This document shows positions 11,355 to 21,724 of a DNA stretch of 64,000 nt, in pieces; the stretch's first letter is position 1, and each line of letters starts with the position of its first letter. This stretch comes from Dendrophyllia cribrosa (lineage: Eukaryota > Cnidaria > Anthozoa > Scleractinia > Dendrophylliidae): the NCBI GenBank assembly GCA_024195265.1, contig JAJLRJ010000011.1, positions 19,962,666 through 20,026,665 of the forward strand. The letters run 5' to 3'. The notes below the pieces were generated by a model. That model was given only the letters and a program-made list of their open reading frames with translations, did not search any database and was not told where the DNA came from. Both the position numbers and the translations under genes were made by a program.

Positions 11355-11747
11355 AAATCCATACGTTTTCATGAGAACATTTGTAATACTGATTTGCTAA
11401 TGTTTTTTCAGGCCTGATGGTAACTTTTGGAATTAAATTTATGGCAGCAGTGGCAAAACCACTTGCAATAATTTATTATTTCATGACACAGAGACAAGCC
11501 AAAATGTTGATGAAACACAATTTTTTAATGCTACAAATATTGTCTGATTTAAATATAATTACAGCATGAACTCAGGAATAATTATAATTTCTGTAGCAAT
11601 ATAATTTTTACTGTAATATTGAATTTATATCATGTGAAATAAATAGCGTTTCCAAAAAAGTTCTCACTCCTGTAAAAAATATGCTGCCAATAAATATATA
11701 TAAAGCAAGTACAGTCTGTATATTCATGGTTCTACGCATACAGTCCT

Positions 11748-12455
11748 TCACTGTTCCTTGAGGCCTCTCATAACCTCCAGCATTCCCCCTAGTACCTGCA
11801 TTTTTTCGCGGTGGAATGTTTCCAACTTCTCCATTTTCTTTTCATCTTCCTTCTTCTTTTCTTCTTTGTATTCCTGTAGCCATTGCAAGTATTCATTCCT
11901 TGACTTAACCCCCTTTTCTTTCTTCGACAGCCTTTTCTTCTTCTGCAACGAGCCTTGACTCCCTTGACTTGTAGCAGGTCTTTTCGGCGCAATTATCACC
12001 TCCTCCTTATCTCTGTCTTCCTCCTCTGTTTCCTCTAACATTTCTGCTTGCTGTGACTGATCAGTCGGAGGCCGTACATAATCCGCCTTCCCCGAGCTGC
12101 TGCTTGTGGCATATGGCCGAACGCTTGGCCTGTAACCGTAGAACTCTGCAATTTCCTAGTAGAAAGGACATTCCTTTCGGTCATTTCCCGAAATGTTGTT
12201 GTGGTCGCAGCACTTTCTGAATGCGAGTGTCAAGGATTTCCATTTTCCTTCAACCTGCTCGGGTCGTGCGCTGAAGTTTGGATTTTTCGCTGTCATACCC
12301 GCCGTTATTACCTCCCACACGCTTTTTTTCTTATAATTGACATCTTTGAAGAGCTTCTCGTGCTCCCTGTACTGTGAAATTAATAACATGGTCTCTTCTC
12401 TCCCCCACCAAAACCCCTTCCTTCTCTCGACAGTTTCGCCAGAACAAGACGCCAT
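11748..12455 (-). pseudogene. Harbinger SANT/Myb-like DNA-binding partner, one in-frame stop
   Basis: A 235-codon minus-strand frame that is continuous except for a single TAG at 12,156-12,158. The first 99 codons form a Myb/SANT-like (MADF-type) domain with tryptophans in FWWGREETMLLI, SVWEVI and EGKWKSL. After the stop the frame continues unbroken for 38 codons into a second half rich in Lys and Glu (a KKKRLSKKEK stretch suited to nuclear targeting, then a coiled-coil-like EEKKKEDEKKMEKLE segment). Harbinger elements encode this second protein to bind termini and bring the transposase into the nucleus. One base change explains the loss. It may be a natural nonsense allele or a sequencing error. 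Confidence 0.85.
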
Positions 12456-12616
12456 CTTGGTTTATAGCGGAAGAATGACGTCATTATTCTGGCTATTCCG
12501 GCTTATTCTGCTCCCAGGAGTAGAATAGCGGGAATGGAATCCAAGTATTCCGGAATGAGAATAGCCCCCAAACGAACGCTTTCTCGCGTTATTCCGATTA
12601 TTCTTATTCCGGATTG

Positions 12617-12635
12617 ATCCCAAACGAACGCGCCC
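12617..12635 (-). repeat. Right terminal inverted repeat of the Harbinger element
   Basis: ATCCCAAACGAACGCGCCC, the exact inverse of the left terminus, followed by TTA. Confidence 0.93.
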
Positions 12636-12872
12636 TTATTCAAATCTCCATAAGTTTCTGTTTAAACGCAAAACGCGAACCATTTATAGCGCATCGAGGC
12701 CGAGCTCATTGTCTTCGATGAAAGAAATTATGAAACGACTGAATTTAAGCACGTCTTATAAACAATTCTCCAAATAACAAGAAACAAAGAAAAAGTCAAT
12801 CACATATTGATATCAACATAAAAGTCCCATCGCAAAATGTAATTTGTTTTACCTTTAAGAAATTGCTTCAGT

Positions 12873-14575
12873 GAGAAACAAAACGAGGCGATTAAAAGAA
12901 TTACAATTGGAAATGAGGAAACAAAACTTTTGCAATATGCGGATGATACAACGGCAATTTTAGATGATACAGAGTCAGCTAAAAACCTTTTTGAGTTATT
13001 AACTTTATTTGAAAGCTTTTCTGGCCTTAAAATTAACTGTTCAAAAACTGAAGGTAAATGGATAGGATCTTCAAGACATTGTAAAGAAAAACCTTTTGGT
13101 ATCAAGTGGCCCGAAGAACCAATTAAAGCGCTGGGAGTGTACTTCACTTATGACCAAAAATTGCTTAAAGAAAAGAATTTGATTGAACGATTGGATTCTA
13201 TAAAAAAGTTAATTAATATCTGGTCCTCCAGAGGCCTGTCGATTTATGGCAAGGTGACTATAATTAAATCCTTTCTCATTCCAAAGTTTGTTTATGTTTG
13301 TTCACTACTGCCCACACCTAAGGAGTTAGTTTCAGAATTAAATAAATTATTATTTAAATTCCTATGGAAAGGCACTGACAAGGTGACAAGAATTTCAGTA
13401 ATCAATGAATACGAGGAAGGGGGGTTGAAAATGATTGATCTAGATTGTTTCGTCAAATCATTAAGATTGGCTTGGTTGAGACGAATATTTAACGGCATTG
13501 ATGGAACTTGGAAGAGGTACCTGCAATATCAACTGAAATCCTTCGGAGGTCTCTTTTTTTTTTAGCTGCAATTATAAGATTCCTGACTACACATGTACAA
13601 TTCAAAGTCAATTTTACCGTGAACTCCTGGTGTGGTGGTCAGAATTCCGAGAAACCTTTGCTTCAAAAGATGACTGGAAAAATATCATTTGGAATAATGA
13701 AGAAATAAGAATAGATAAAAAACCTGTCTACTACAAAAATTACTTTGAGTCTGGAATTATTTATATTCATGATCTTTTATTCAATTTGAACATTACCGAT
13801 TCTTATAATACTGTTTCTAACAAAATAAAAAAGTCCAACATTCTTCAATGGGCAGGCCTTCGGCAATCCATACCGTCATCGTTAAAATTTAAACATCTGT
13901 CCCCACCTATAACTTCTCCATCTTTCTTGATCGACGATGGTATATTTGATGCGATGATAAAGAAGTCGAAAGATTACTATAAGTTACTGGTTAGGAACAA
14001 AGCACAACTTCCTAACATTGTTAATAAGCTACAAAATGATTTTCTTATCTGAACTGAACAATTAAGACTAGTTTTCAAATTACCCCATTGTGTTGCAATT
14101 GAATCTTATGTTAAAGCCTTCCAGTATAAAGTACTTAATTCAATTCTTTACACCAACACCAAGTTATACAAAATAGGTTTCAGAACGAATGATTTATGTA
14201 CTTTCTGTCAAACCCAATCGGAATCGCTATATCACTTACTCTACTTATGCTCTCATTCCAAGAAGTTTTGGAATGATTTCGAATCCTATTGGTGCCTTCT
14301 CTCAAATCAGCAAGTTCACCTTACTCTACAAAATGTTTTGCTTGGAATAATAAATGTTACTACAAGCCCTTTGCTTAGATTGCTAAACTACTTTATAATA
14401 ATTGGGAAACTGTTTCTATGGGATTGTAGAAGAAATCAAATTCTTCCGAAGATTGAAGGATTCCGACACAAAATTATAAGTAAATATGAAACGGAAAAAT
14501 GTATAAGTAAGAAGGATTTTGTTAAAAAGAAATGGATACTTACCCCTTTTATTTGAGTTAATATAGTTGGTAATA
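12873..14575 (+). pseudogene. 5'-truncated Tx1/L1-like LINE reverse transcriptase
   Basis: The copy begins inside the palm domain, just before the catalytic YADD (QYADDTTAIL, about 12,930). It continues through the thumb (FSGLKINCSKTE, ALGVYFTYD) and C-terminal region to the element's own 3' end. The reading frame breaks at a T10 run (13,554-13,563), shifts, resumes, meets a TGA at 14,050-14,052 and then continues in the same frame to the final stop near 14,556. Upstream endonuclease and ORF1 are missing, as expected from incomplete target-primed reverse transcription. The family resembles Tx1-type LINEs common in corals. The copy is not functional. Confidence 0.85.
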
Positions 14576-14682
14576 AATGATATAGTCATAGAGTGTGTGT
14601 ATTATCTATATGTTTATCTGTTCACCCTATTGTCTGTTTTGTTGTGTAATTTAAATGTCACATTGTATTATTTTTTTGTTTG

Positions 14683-14757
14683 TCAATAAAGTCAGAAAAA
14701 AAAAAAAAAACCCAAAAAAACCCCCCAAAAACCCCCCCCCCCCCCCCAAAAAAAAAG
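14683..14757 (+). repeat. LINE 3' tail, A/C-rich
   Basis: AATAAAGTCAG is followed by an A-run and then alternating runs of C and A. It marks the 3' end of the LINE fragment. The long C-runs (up to 16) are unusual for a poly(A) tail and suggest later expansion or sequencing uncertainty. Confidence 0.75.
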
Positions 14758-14759
14758 AA

Positions 14760-15936
14760 ACATCTCCCCGCATTGCTTCTACATTGATTAAGGTTACCGT
14801 GTACCTTCGGGGGTGTCTCCAGTATAACAGCTCTAGCGTCTTAAGATTACGCTTAATGTACCTAAAGACAGATATCAAATTAAAGCTTATGGAGCTGGCT
14901 ATCTAAATATGGAAACCATTTGGTAATAAAATGAATTGTCGAATTTTTCACGACGTCTAAATTCGAACGTCCGAATCAGCTTTAAAACGCTATAACTCAA
15001 AGCGATTGTATTTTGCTAATTTGATCTGTTTTCAGGTTTCCGGACACGAAGCGCTAAAAAAGGTGTCGGCGATTTCCCATATTCAATTGCAGTGAAAAGT
15101 TACAGAATATTTTCGAAAAAGGGAGAAAAAAAATTGGAGTGATCGCACGGAAATGGATCTTGACGAAAAAGTTTTCGGAAATAAGAAATTCGCCGAAAAA
15201 TTTTTGTTGATTATATGTTAGCCTAGCTTCTGTAGAACTTTCTGTCCAAATTTGAGGAAAATCGAACAAATTTCCTTTGAGTTGTAGCTCTTTAAAGTGT
15301 CCCCTACAAGCGAAAAATTAACTTTGAGAAAACAGCGCCGCTAAATCAATCAAAAGAGAACATTTTACTTCCGTTCAAAACGTTATACCGTCATTTCTCC
15401 GTCAATTTTCACTATTTTTCTATAATTTTTTTTGGATGAAAGTTCATTCTGTAAACTTTATTTTAACGCCCCAAAAAAAGTTCCTCGAAGCAAGATTTTA
15501 TCCTTGAAAGCTCGTCTTTTTCCACTATAGCGGCTTCTGAGTATCCCTTAATTAGTATCCTTGTCTTGAGTAGCAAACCGCGAAAAAATGCAGGGAAACA
15601 ACGACTTTAATTTGAATCGGTTTTCTCCGCTAAACACAGCAAAACATCAAAAGTGTATTCCCAGCTGACGTGACATTTTGCCATGTAGCCGCGCGAAAAA
15701 CAAAGCTTCGCTTTTTGCTGAGATCCCGGATGCTGTGTGGCGTCATACGCGCATGTTTTGCGACGTCATACGCGCCCGCGATCTAAACCTGTCCAACACG
15801 GCGGGGCGCACACGGAACGACGCGCCGCGAAACATTCCGCTAGCCATGACCATGAAAAATGACGGGCATAGGTTCTTGGTTCTATGAGTATGGGGCTTCG
15901 CAGCGGGCCTTCGGCCCGCGAAAGCTTCGCTAATAT
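14760..15936. other. Gene-free stretch
   Basis: Unique-looking AT-rich sequence turning GC-richer near 15,740-15,920. The short open frames overlap one another on both strands and show no domain. No repeat ends were found. Confidence 0.4.
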
Positions 15937-16081
15937 AGACAACAATAAGCTCACAGATGTTTCGCATTTAGAGTTTTTAGTGCAACATTAAAATCGCTCT
16001 AGAAGGATTTTGCAACCGAAACACGCGTTTTGATGCGTATCTAGCAACTTAGTAATAAAATTTAATCTCTATATAGCATGA

Positions 16082-16155
16082 GTACCTCGATAGCGTAGTG
16101 GATTGAGGTTGTGGCTTAGCCCCGGAAAGCCCGAGTTCGAGTCTCGCTCAAGTCC
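16082..16155 (+). promoter_or_regulatory. tRNA-like Pol III promoter module 1
   Basis: A-box-like TAGCGTAGTGG (16,091-16,101) and B-box GAGTTCGAGTC (16,133-16,143) with tRNA-like spacing. The acceptor stem does not pair convincingly, so it is called as a SINE promoter rather than a tRNA gene. Confidence 0.6.
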
Positions 16156-16182
16156 TTTTTAATCCGTGAATACGCGCATGCG

Positions 16183-16370
16183 TAATGAACGGGTTATCGG
16201 TAACGGCGACAGAAATGCAGATGAGTCACTCACTCGCTCACTCACTCGCTCGCTCACTCCTTCCATCAGCTGAAAACTTAGTGACGTAATGCTTTGTTAC
16301 GAATGCGTTTTGTAACAAGAACAGCGTGAATCCAGCGATAACAATAACTTAATTGTTGTAAACGAATATA
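16183..16370. repeat. Dispersed repeat, copy 2
   Basis: Matches 6,916-7,060 from AATGAACGGGTTATCG to TGTAAACGAATATA. This copy has an expanded CACTCGCT-type simple repeat and an extra TTTTGTAACAAGAACAGCG insertion relative to copy 1. Confidence 0.75.
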
Positions 16371-16519
16371 AACAACAATAAGCTTAAAGATGTTTCGCAT
16401 TTGGAGTCTTTAATGCAACGTTAACATCGATCTAAAAGGAATTTCCAACCGAGACACGCGTTTTGATGCGTATCTACCTTGATGTAATTAAATTTATCCC
16501 GTTCCAAGTCAGTGATCAC

Positions 16520-16590
16520 GATGGCCGAACGGTGTAAAGCGCGGAATGATAGTCGAAACTGGCCCCGTGTTCGAGTCTAGCTCGTTTTTT
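16520..16590 (+). promoter_or_regulatory. tRNA-like Pol III promoter module 2
   Basis: A-box TGGCCGAACGG (16,522-16,532) and B-box GTGTTCGAGTC (16,567-16,577), followed by a run of T starting at 16,585. The A-box resembles the GGCCGAGCGG of Leu/Ser tRNAs. No full cloverleaf is apparent. Confidence 0.55.
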
Positions 16591-16925
16591 TTTTTCTTTT
16601 TTTCTTTCTTCTTCGGAGTGAACATTATTAAAGTGATGTACTGTATTTTTCTTTTTGCGTTTGTCAAAAATCCTTACGTTTAATTGCGTTCGACGAAGGA
16701 GAACGCATACTATTGGAGTCTTTTTTCCCGCTGGATTTACGATGTTCGCGGGTATCGATCTTGATGCCATATGATTTCAGGGTTTGGACGCCATCTTGGA
16801 CTGGCTGGCTGACTGGCTGGCTGGCACAGTTAGCCTCGATCTCGTGATAGTTTTTCTCGGCCGCCGGGAACTAGTATTTACAAGTGCAGTGAAATTTACT
16901 TGAGACGACTTGAGACGACAAGACC

Positions 16926-17000
16926 ATGTTTTTTCTGTTTTTGTTCGGCCGTCCTACGTGCTTTCTTCTGCCTTTACTGTTTTTCGCAGTTTTCCCCAAG
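16926..17000 (+). CDS. Candidate first exon encoding a signal-peptide-like segment
   Basis: An ATG opens 25 codons that are almost entirely hydrophobic (MFFLFLFG, then CFLLPLLFFAVFPK). They end exactly at a strong splice donor, GTAAGT (17,001-17,006), in phase 0. This is what a secreted or membrane protein's first coding exon looks like. No acceptor and continuing exon could be identified before the LINE fragment at 17.87 kb, so the gene may be dead, may extend beyond recognition, or may not exist. Confidence 0.25.
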
Positions 17001-17006
17001 GTAAGT

Positions 17007-17867
17007 AAAGTTTTGTAGATTTATTAGAACTTCCACTTGAAAATATGACTGAAGCTACTTATCAGAATATCAGAAAACTGTGTAGTGGTGTGTTTTCTAG
17101 GAAACAGACGCTGCGATTCGCCTCGGCTACGATACCGAGTTGTGATGTTTTCAATTCAGCTGCTTTTAATTTCTTAGGAGATCCAACTTCTCTCTGCGCT
17201 CAGACTTGTGAGACTCGACCAATATAAAACTCCAGGAGTCTCATATGTACAGTACAATGTAGCTCTTAGCAGGAATAAAACACTATCATCATGCGTTATT
17301 GAGTCAATGACCTATGAGCGGTTAACAAGTTTAAAATCATCAAATACTTTGCGGTATCGTCTGAATGGGGAAGTCAGGCTAGACCGAATGGCATTAATAC
17401 AATAGATTTCATAACACTGAACACCATCATTAGTTCTGTTATAATCCAACAAAAGTGTTTAGACATGGTTTTGCAGCTTTAGGGGAATGTATGTGCTTCC
17501 CCCGATTAATATAGTTATCATAAGACTTGCATTAATATATATTTTGTCAATTAGGTAAGAAGGACAAACATGTGTTAAAGGTAATTTACACTAAGTTTAA
17601 TTTACAGTGGTATAAGTTACATTAGTACACAGAACTCAATATTATTAATACATGGGAATGGTTGAATAATATCGAAAGTTGCGCTAAATGTGAGTCCTTT
17701 CGATACCCCTCGAGACAGTAGCGAACAGTGCCAAGAACGAAATAAGAAGAAAACAGTTTAATGTTGTAAAACAACAGCCTCTCAAAAGCAAGGAGCTCAA
17801 TGGGGAACGTATACTAATTTGTTAACAGCTTGTCAGAAAAACTAACAGTCATTGTTAAAGAGCGGCA
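17007..17867. other. Gene-free stretch
   Basis: AT-rich with short open frames lacking domains. The part next to the LINE (about 17,640-17,867) may be that element's 3' untranslated region on the minus strand. Confidence 0.35.
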
Positions 17868-19130
17868 CTAGAGGATCCCACTTCTTCGAATTAAGGCTTG
17901 TTTATAGGATTCAATTTGAAATTGGGACTTGAGGACCGCCAAAAACATGTTTAACTGAGGGACCTTATTACTGTTTTTGCAGCACCATATGTAATATCTG
18001 GCAAGTAGAAAACAAAAATTCAGTTGAAGAGCAAACTTTGATATATCCGGCTTTAGGCTCAAAATCACTGCGATATCTTTCAAATGGTCTTGACATATGA
18101 GTTCACAGTCAAGAAGTTTACTAGTCAGAACCTTCCAAAACATATTAACCTTTGGACAATACCAAAAAAGGTGGCTAAGATTTTCAGGAGCGTTGCTGCA
18201 AAAAGAGCATTGAGAGTCTTGTTTGATGCCAATTTTTGTTAGAAACAAGTTAGTGGGAAGAATTCTGTGCAGAAATCTGTACTGAAAGGTAATGAGGGTC
18301 GTACTTTTAGTGCCCCTGAATGCAAAGGTGTAAGCTGTTTTCCAATCAGCAGTACAACCTTCCTGGGAAACGGCGGTATTCCATTTTAGTTGGCTTTTCT
18401 CAGGTGCATAACTTTTAAGAGAGACAAGTTTCTTGTAAACTACCTTATTACCTTTAGTGCTTTTAAGAAATAAGTCAAGGAATGAGTCTGATTTAACCGA
18501 CGCTGTTCTAGCGTCATTTGGAAAATTTTTGTTATAATGATGTTTAAGGGCAGATATAATTCCATAAAATTTCAAGGGTTTTATTTGCAATTTATATAAA
18601 TCAATAAAATCTTCAAGGCAGAGAAAATTGCAAGGTTCTTTCATTAAATCTTTAACTTTTGAAATTCCTCGAAGAAAGAGGGTTTTTTTTTTTCAAAAAT
18701 TGGCTTGTTATCAATCCGAATTAACGAGTTATGCCACAAAGGTTGTTCAAGAAACTGTTGTTTTGTTTTTATAACACCTTCAAAATTGACCTCAGACCAA
18801 ATTTCTAGCAGTTCTCGCGTGAAGTTGTTCTTTACTGAAAATGTCTTAAGGGAATCAGTTTTGTTTAAATTCCCCTTAAAAATAAGACTGCCGCCATGTT
18901 TTCCGAGTTCAAGCTCCACAAATTCTTTCCATTTTTCGTGGTTCGAAGTGTCCAGATACTTTCGAATCCAAGTAGTCTTTAGCGAGACTTCAGATGTGGC
19001 CACTTGCCGTAAAATTGCCCCGCAAAGAGAAAAAACGTGGCATTTCCTCCATCCAGAAACGTACGCGCAGTTCACAACATTAGATCTTCTTGTATCCACG
19101 TAGCAATGCGTTGTGCAACATAACAGTTTA
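17868..19130 (-). pseudogene. 5'-truncated Tx1/L1-like LINE, C-terminal part
   Basis: Two minus-strand frames (18,644-19,150 and 17,868-18,644) together form the C-terminal third of a LINE ORF2. The first has TTWIRKYLDTSNHEKW and PLWHNSLIRIDNKP. The second ends with the typical LINE zinc-knuckle-like region (FQYRFLHRILPTNLF, CSFCSNAPENLSHLFWYC). They are separated by a frameshift at a T11 run (18,683-18,693). The palm domain with the catalytic aspartates is absent. Homology seems to stop near 19,090-19,130, where a duplicated host-like sequence starts. It is related to the fragment at 12.9 kb but is not the same copy. Confidence 0.8.
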
Positions 19131-19330
19131 GAGAAGCACCCAAGTTTCATACCGAAACTTACGCACAGTTCACAACATTAGAGCTTCTTTTATCCACAAA
19201 TGTCAAATGAAATAGCTGTTTTAATGAACGGCTTAAAAATTGGTTTCTTTGCTTTGGAATCTTATCTGAATAACATTGTAAGGCGACATGTTTGTGCAAC
19301 TTAACAGTTTAGAGAAGCCGGCACCCAAAA
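19065..19330. repeat. Short local duplication at the LINE 5' junction
   Basis: CAGTTCACAACATTAGA(T/G)CTTCTT occurs at about 19,069 and 19,158. GTGCAAC(A/T)TAACAGTTTAGAGAAGC occurs at about 19,109 and 19,294. The paired blocks in the same order indicate an imperfect direct duplication of about 90-190 bp spanning the LINE junction. Confidence 0.6.
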
Positions 19331-19363
19331 TCGGACGATTTAACGACAACTTCTTTGAGCACG

Positions 19364-19615
19364 GGCAGCCCAAACGTGGTGTGTGAGCCACATCAAATTA
19401 CAGATTCGAAGCCGGTACACAGTAATGAAATATAGGTAATAATACGATTTGTAACGGATCGAGAAACGATAGAAAAATTGAAAATATTACACAATAAAGT
19501 CTTCTTACCTTTCCTTTGTTGTCCCTTGGTGTGTCCTGACCAGTTTAAATGCATTTTCACCACTTTTGTTACTGTTTTTAATTTGATGTGGCTCACACAT
19601 CACGGTTGGGCTGCC
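19364..19615. mobile_element. MITE, 252 bp, 37-bp inverted ends
   Basis: GGCAGCCCAAACGTGG...GAGCCACATCAAATTA at the left is mirrored at the right with 2 mismatches in 37. No coding capacity is seen. No convincing target duplication was identified, so the superfamily is unassigned. Confidence 0.75.
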
Positions 19616-20286
19616 TCTGATAAGACACAGAGCGCTGTACACTTAGCAGTCAACATTATTGATATTTGGGAATAGTTGCTTAATATGGAAAGGTGGATCC
19701 TTTAGAAGTTCAAGAAAATAAAACGAAATTTCCATTCTTTGATTCCAGAAATCACTTCAATGACGAGTTCCTCTCATGTGCCATTTACTGCTTCATATCC
19801 CGGTAAGAAGGCAATTCCTGTTTTCTTCTTATAGTTTAAAGGAACAAGAGAGGATCGACCAGAAATCGGCCGTAGCCTGAAATCTTTAAAATCTACAAAT
19901 GAATCGGTAAAGTTCCAGCGTACTACACGCACACACACATGCGCACGCACATAAACTGGACTAAGGTTTTCACCCACAAATCGAGCACTGAGAAACAGAA
20001 AGACCACATTTTTGTTGAAAAGCTAGTAGTAATTTCTCACCGAAAGGGAATGAAAACTTGCCTTTGAATTGGTGTATAGGTTTCTGCTTTGCAATTGCCT
20101 AAAAATCTATTACCCTCTTATGATTTAACGACAACTTATTTAAGTGATTTTTTACATTTAGAGAATTTTGGTATTCTCATCAGACAAAGAGAGCTGTACA
20201 CTTGAGGCTTGTTTTGTCATGAAATCCTCGCCCAATACAAGGAACATTTGTAGTTTATAGAATGCAAACAATGTTCAAATATCCAT

Positions 20287-20470
20287 GGGTGCCCCCGGTT
20301 TCACCTGATCTGTACCCCAACCAGGTAGGGCATCCCCTCCTGGTTCCCTTCGTCTGGAGACAGGTCCGGACCATTCAATCCAGGGTGTCTACCCCCGCTA
20401 CCACCTGATCTGTTCTTCGCCCAGGCAAACACTTTCTCCCTGGTCCCTTGCATCGCTAGCTATAGCCACG
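20287..20470. repeat. Imperfect 96-bp tandem pair
   Basis: Two GC-rich copies starting GGGTG(C/T)..CCCC and sharing ACCTGATCTGT, CCAGG and CCTGGT(T)CCCTT. Divergence is substantial. No frame or motif explains it. Confidence 0.45.
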
Positions 20471-20502
20471 CTTCCCTTCCACCCAATCATAGTATTTGCT
20501 AT

Positions 20503-20532
20503 GAAGATATAGCACATTTATGATATATCTTC
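20503..20532. repeat. Hairpin repeat, copy 1
   Basis: GAAGATATA and TATATCTTC form a perfect 9-bp stem across a 12-nt loop. The hairpin and about 30 bp after it (TGATTAACATCA) recur at 47,255. Confidence 0.7.
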
Positions 20533-20971
20533 TGATTAACATCAATAATTAGAGGGAATCTCCCAAGATCAGCTCTACAGACAACATTATATACCTTATT
20601 GCAGACTTCTAAATCACTTTTGCAAAATTGCAAGTGGATTTTTTTCAACTCAGTGAACTATTCCAAGAATTAAACTCAGATTATGCATAAGTATCCCAAA
20701 TCTTTAACGTGAAGACAGCGTGATTGCCCATACAAAAAACAATTTTAAATAGTATTCGCTTGAAACCCGGGCTTGAAACGTACAATTCATAACCAACACA
20801 TCTAATCCAAAGATAGATAAAAGTTTTACGCCTTGTCAATTCTCAGCAAATTGTCGATGATAACCATGGAATAACGTGTTAAACATACTTGTATTTGAAA
20901 ACCCAAATTTCGTCGGGGGTAGATTTTTCACAATTATCTCTACACCACATAGTAAACAATAACATCATTGC

Positions 20972-20977
20972 GAATTT
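20972..20977. repeat. Target-site duplication, left (GAATTT)
   Basis: Directly abuts the left arm and matches the six bases directly after the right arm, in the same orientation. Confidence 0.8.
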
Positions 20978-21008
20978 AGTAGTATACAGAATAGCGGTTC
21001 TACGACCG

Positions 21009-21036
21009 GCGGATCATGCGGATCAAGCGGATCCGC
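21009..21036. repeat. Left subterminal GCGGATC triplet
   Basis: Three GCGGATC units spaced exactly 9 bp apart (GCGGATCAT, GCGGATCAA, GCGGATCCGC), 31 bp inside the end of the element. The last contains the palindrome GCGGATCCGC. Regular subterminal iterons like these could bind a transposition or replication protein; that function is inference. Confidence 0.7.
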
Positions 21037-21081
21037 ATATTTTAGGCAACTTAAGCGGGAAAATGACATCATCGTGGTAAA

Positions 21082-21660
21082 CAATAGGGCTAGAAGGCCT
21101 GTTTAAGCTTGCCCAGTCAGTAAAGTATGACGTGGTGGTTATTAATACGGTAGTTTTGTATGCGTGTTTTGCTTTCTTCTAATGTTTTTTTTTTTTGTGT
21201 GTGTGTTTTGTATTGTCAGCAAAATAATTGTGTGATAGAATTGTATTATGAAAGCGGGTCTGTACAGATTAAAAAGTTGTAGGTTCATTGTCTCTTCTAT
21301 CAACAACTTTGACATCCTAATAAATCGTTTCTAATTTTCTCTAGTAAGTGGTTGGTTTAAAAGGGTTTTTTTTTTTATCGATTTCATTTTGTAAGTTTAA
21401 GGAGGGCCATTCGATTCCTAATTTGTGATGTGTTAATCTCAGTAGATGTATTGACTGAAATAAATATATGCGTATCTACCTTCTGTACATAACACCCATG
21501 GGAGCGCTCTGTTATGGTCCAAATGCAAATGTAGAACACTGTTGAAGGTTTGTAGTTTAGATTACCGCATAACGAAAGAACACCCAGACAGTTATCATTT
21601 CAATTTGTATTTATTTGATATGTTCATCAACGTTCCAAAGGTAGTTAAAAGGTAAGTCAA
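21082..21660 (+). repeat. Direct repeat A1, left arm
   Basis: It starts ACAATAGG.CTAG..GGCCT and contains GTCAGTAAAGTATGACGT, a TG-rich run, AACATCCTAATAAATCG, CATAACACCCATGGGAGCGC and ATGTTCATCAACGTTCC. It matches A2 (26,030-26,600) in the same orientation at roughly 90% by eye, so the polymerase gene sits between two long direct repeats. Confidence 0.85.
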
Positions 21661-21724
21661 CAAATCTAAAGTTCCGAGTGATATTTACATACAGCTACAC
21701 ACATTTTTTTTTTTCTTAAAGGAC

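Larger units (their letters stand above)
7500..12635. mobile_element. PIF/Harbinger DNA transposon, full length, 5,136 bp
   Basis: Terminal inverted repeats begin GGGCGCGTTCGTTTGGGAT at both ends (19 bp perfect, then a weaker match through CCGGAATAAGAATA). They are flanked by the 3-bp duplication TTA (7,497-7,499 and 12,636-12,638), the classic PIF/Harbinger signature. Further copies of the CCCAAACGAACG and ATTCCGG motifs lie subterminally near 7,560-7,595 and 12,560-12,600. The element has both genes expected of the superfamily: a DDE transposase on the plus strand and a SANT/Myb-like DNA-binding partner, converging on the minus strand. The space between them has taken in a duplicated SINE and MITEs. 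The transposase is intact but the partner has one stop, so the copy may move only with help. Confidence 0.93.
15937..16610 (+). mobile_element. Dimeric tRNA-like (SINE-type) repeat
   Basis: A body of about 120 bp (ACAACAATAAGCT, GATGTTTCGCATTT, ACACGCGTTTTGATGCGTATCTA) occurs twice in direct orientation, at 15,937-16,060 and 16,366-16,480. Each body is followed within about 20-40 bp by a tRNA-like promoter module. Between them is the dispersed repeat also found at 6,916. The dimer ends in a T-rich run (from 16,585) suitable as an RNA polymerase III stop. Confidence 0.7.

Noticed and set aside
16082..16590. Two functional tRNA genes
   Set aside because: A- and B-boxes are present but the acceptor, D and anticodon stems do not pair convincingly, and the modules recur as parts of repeats.
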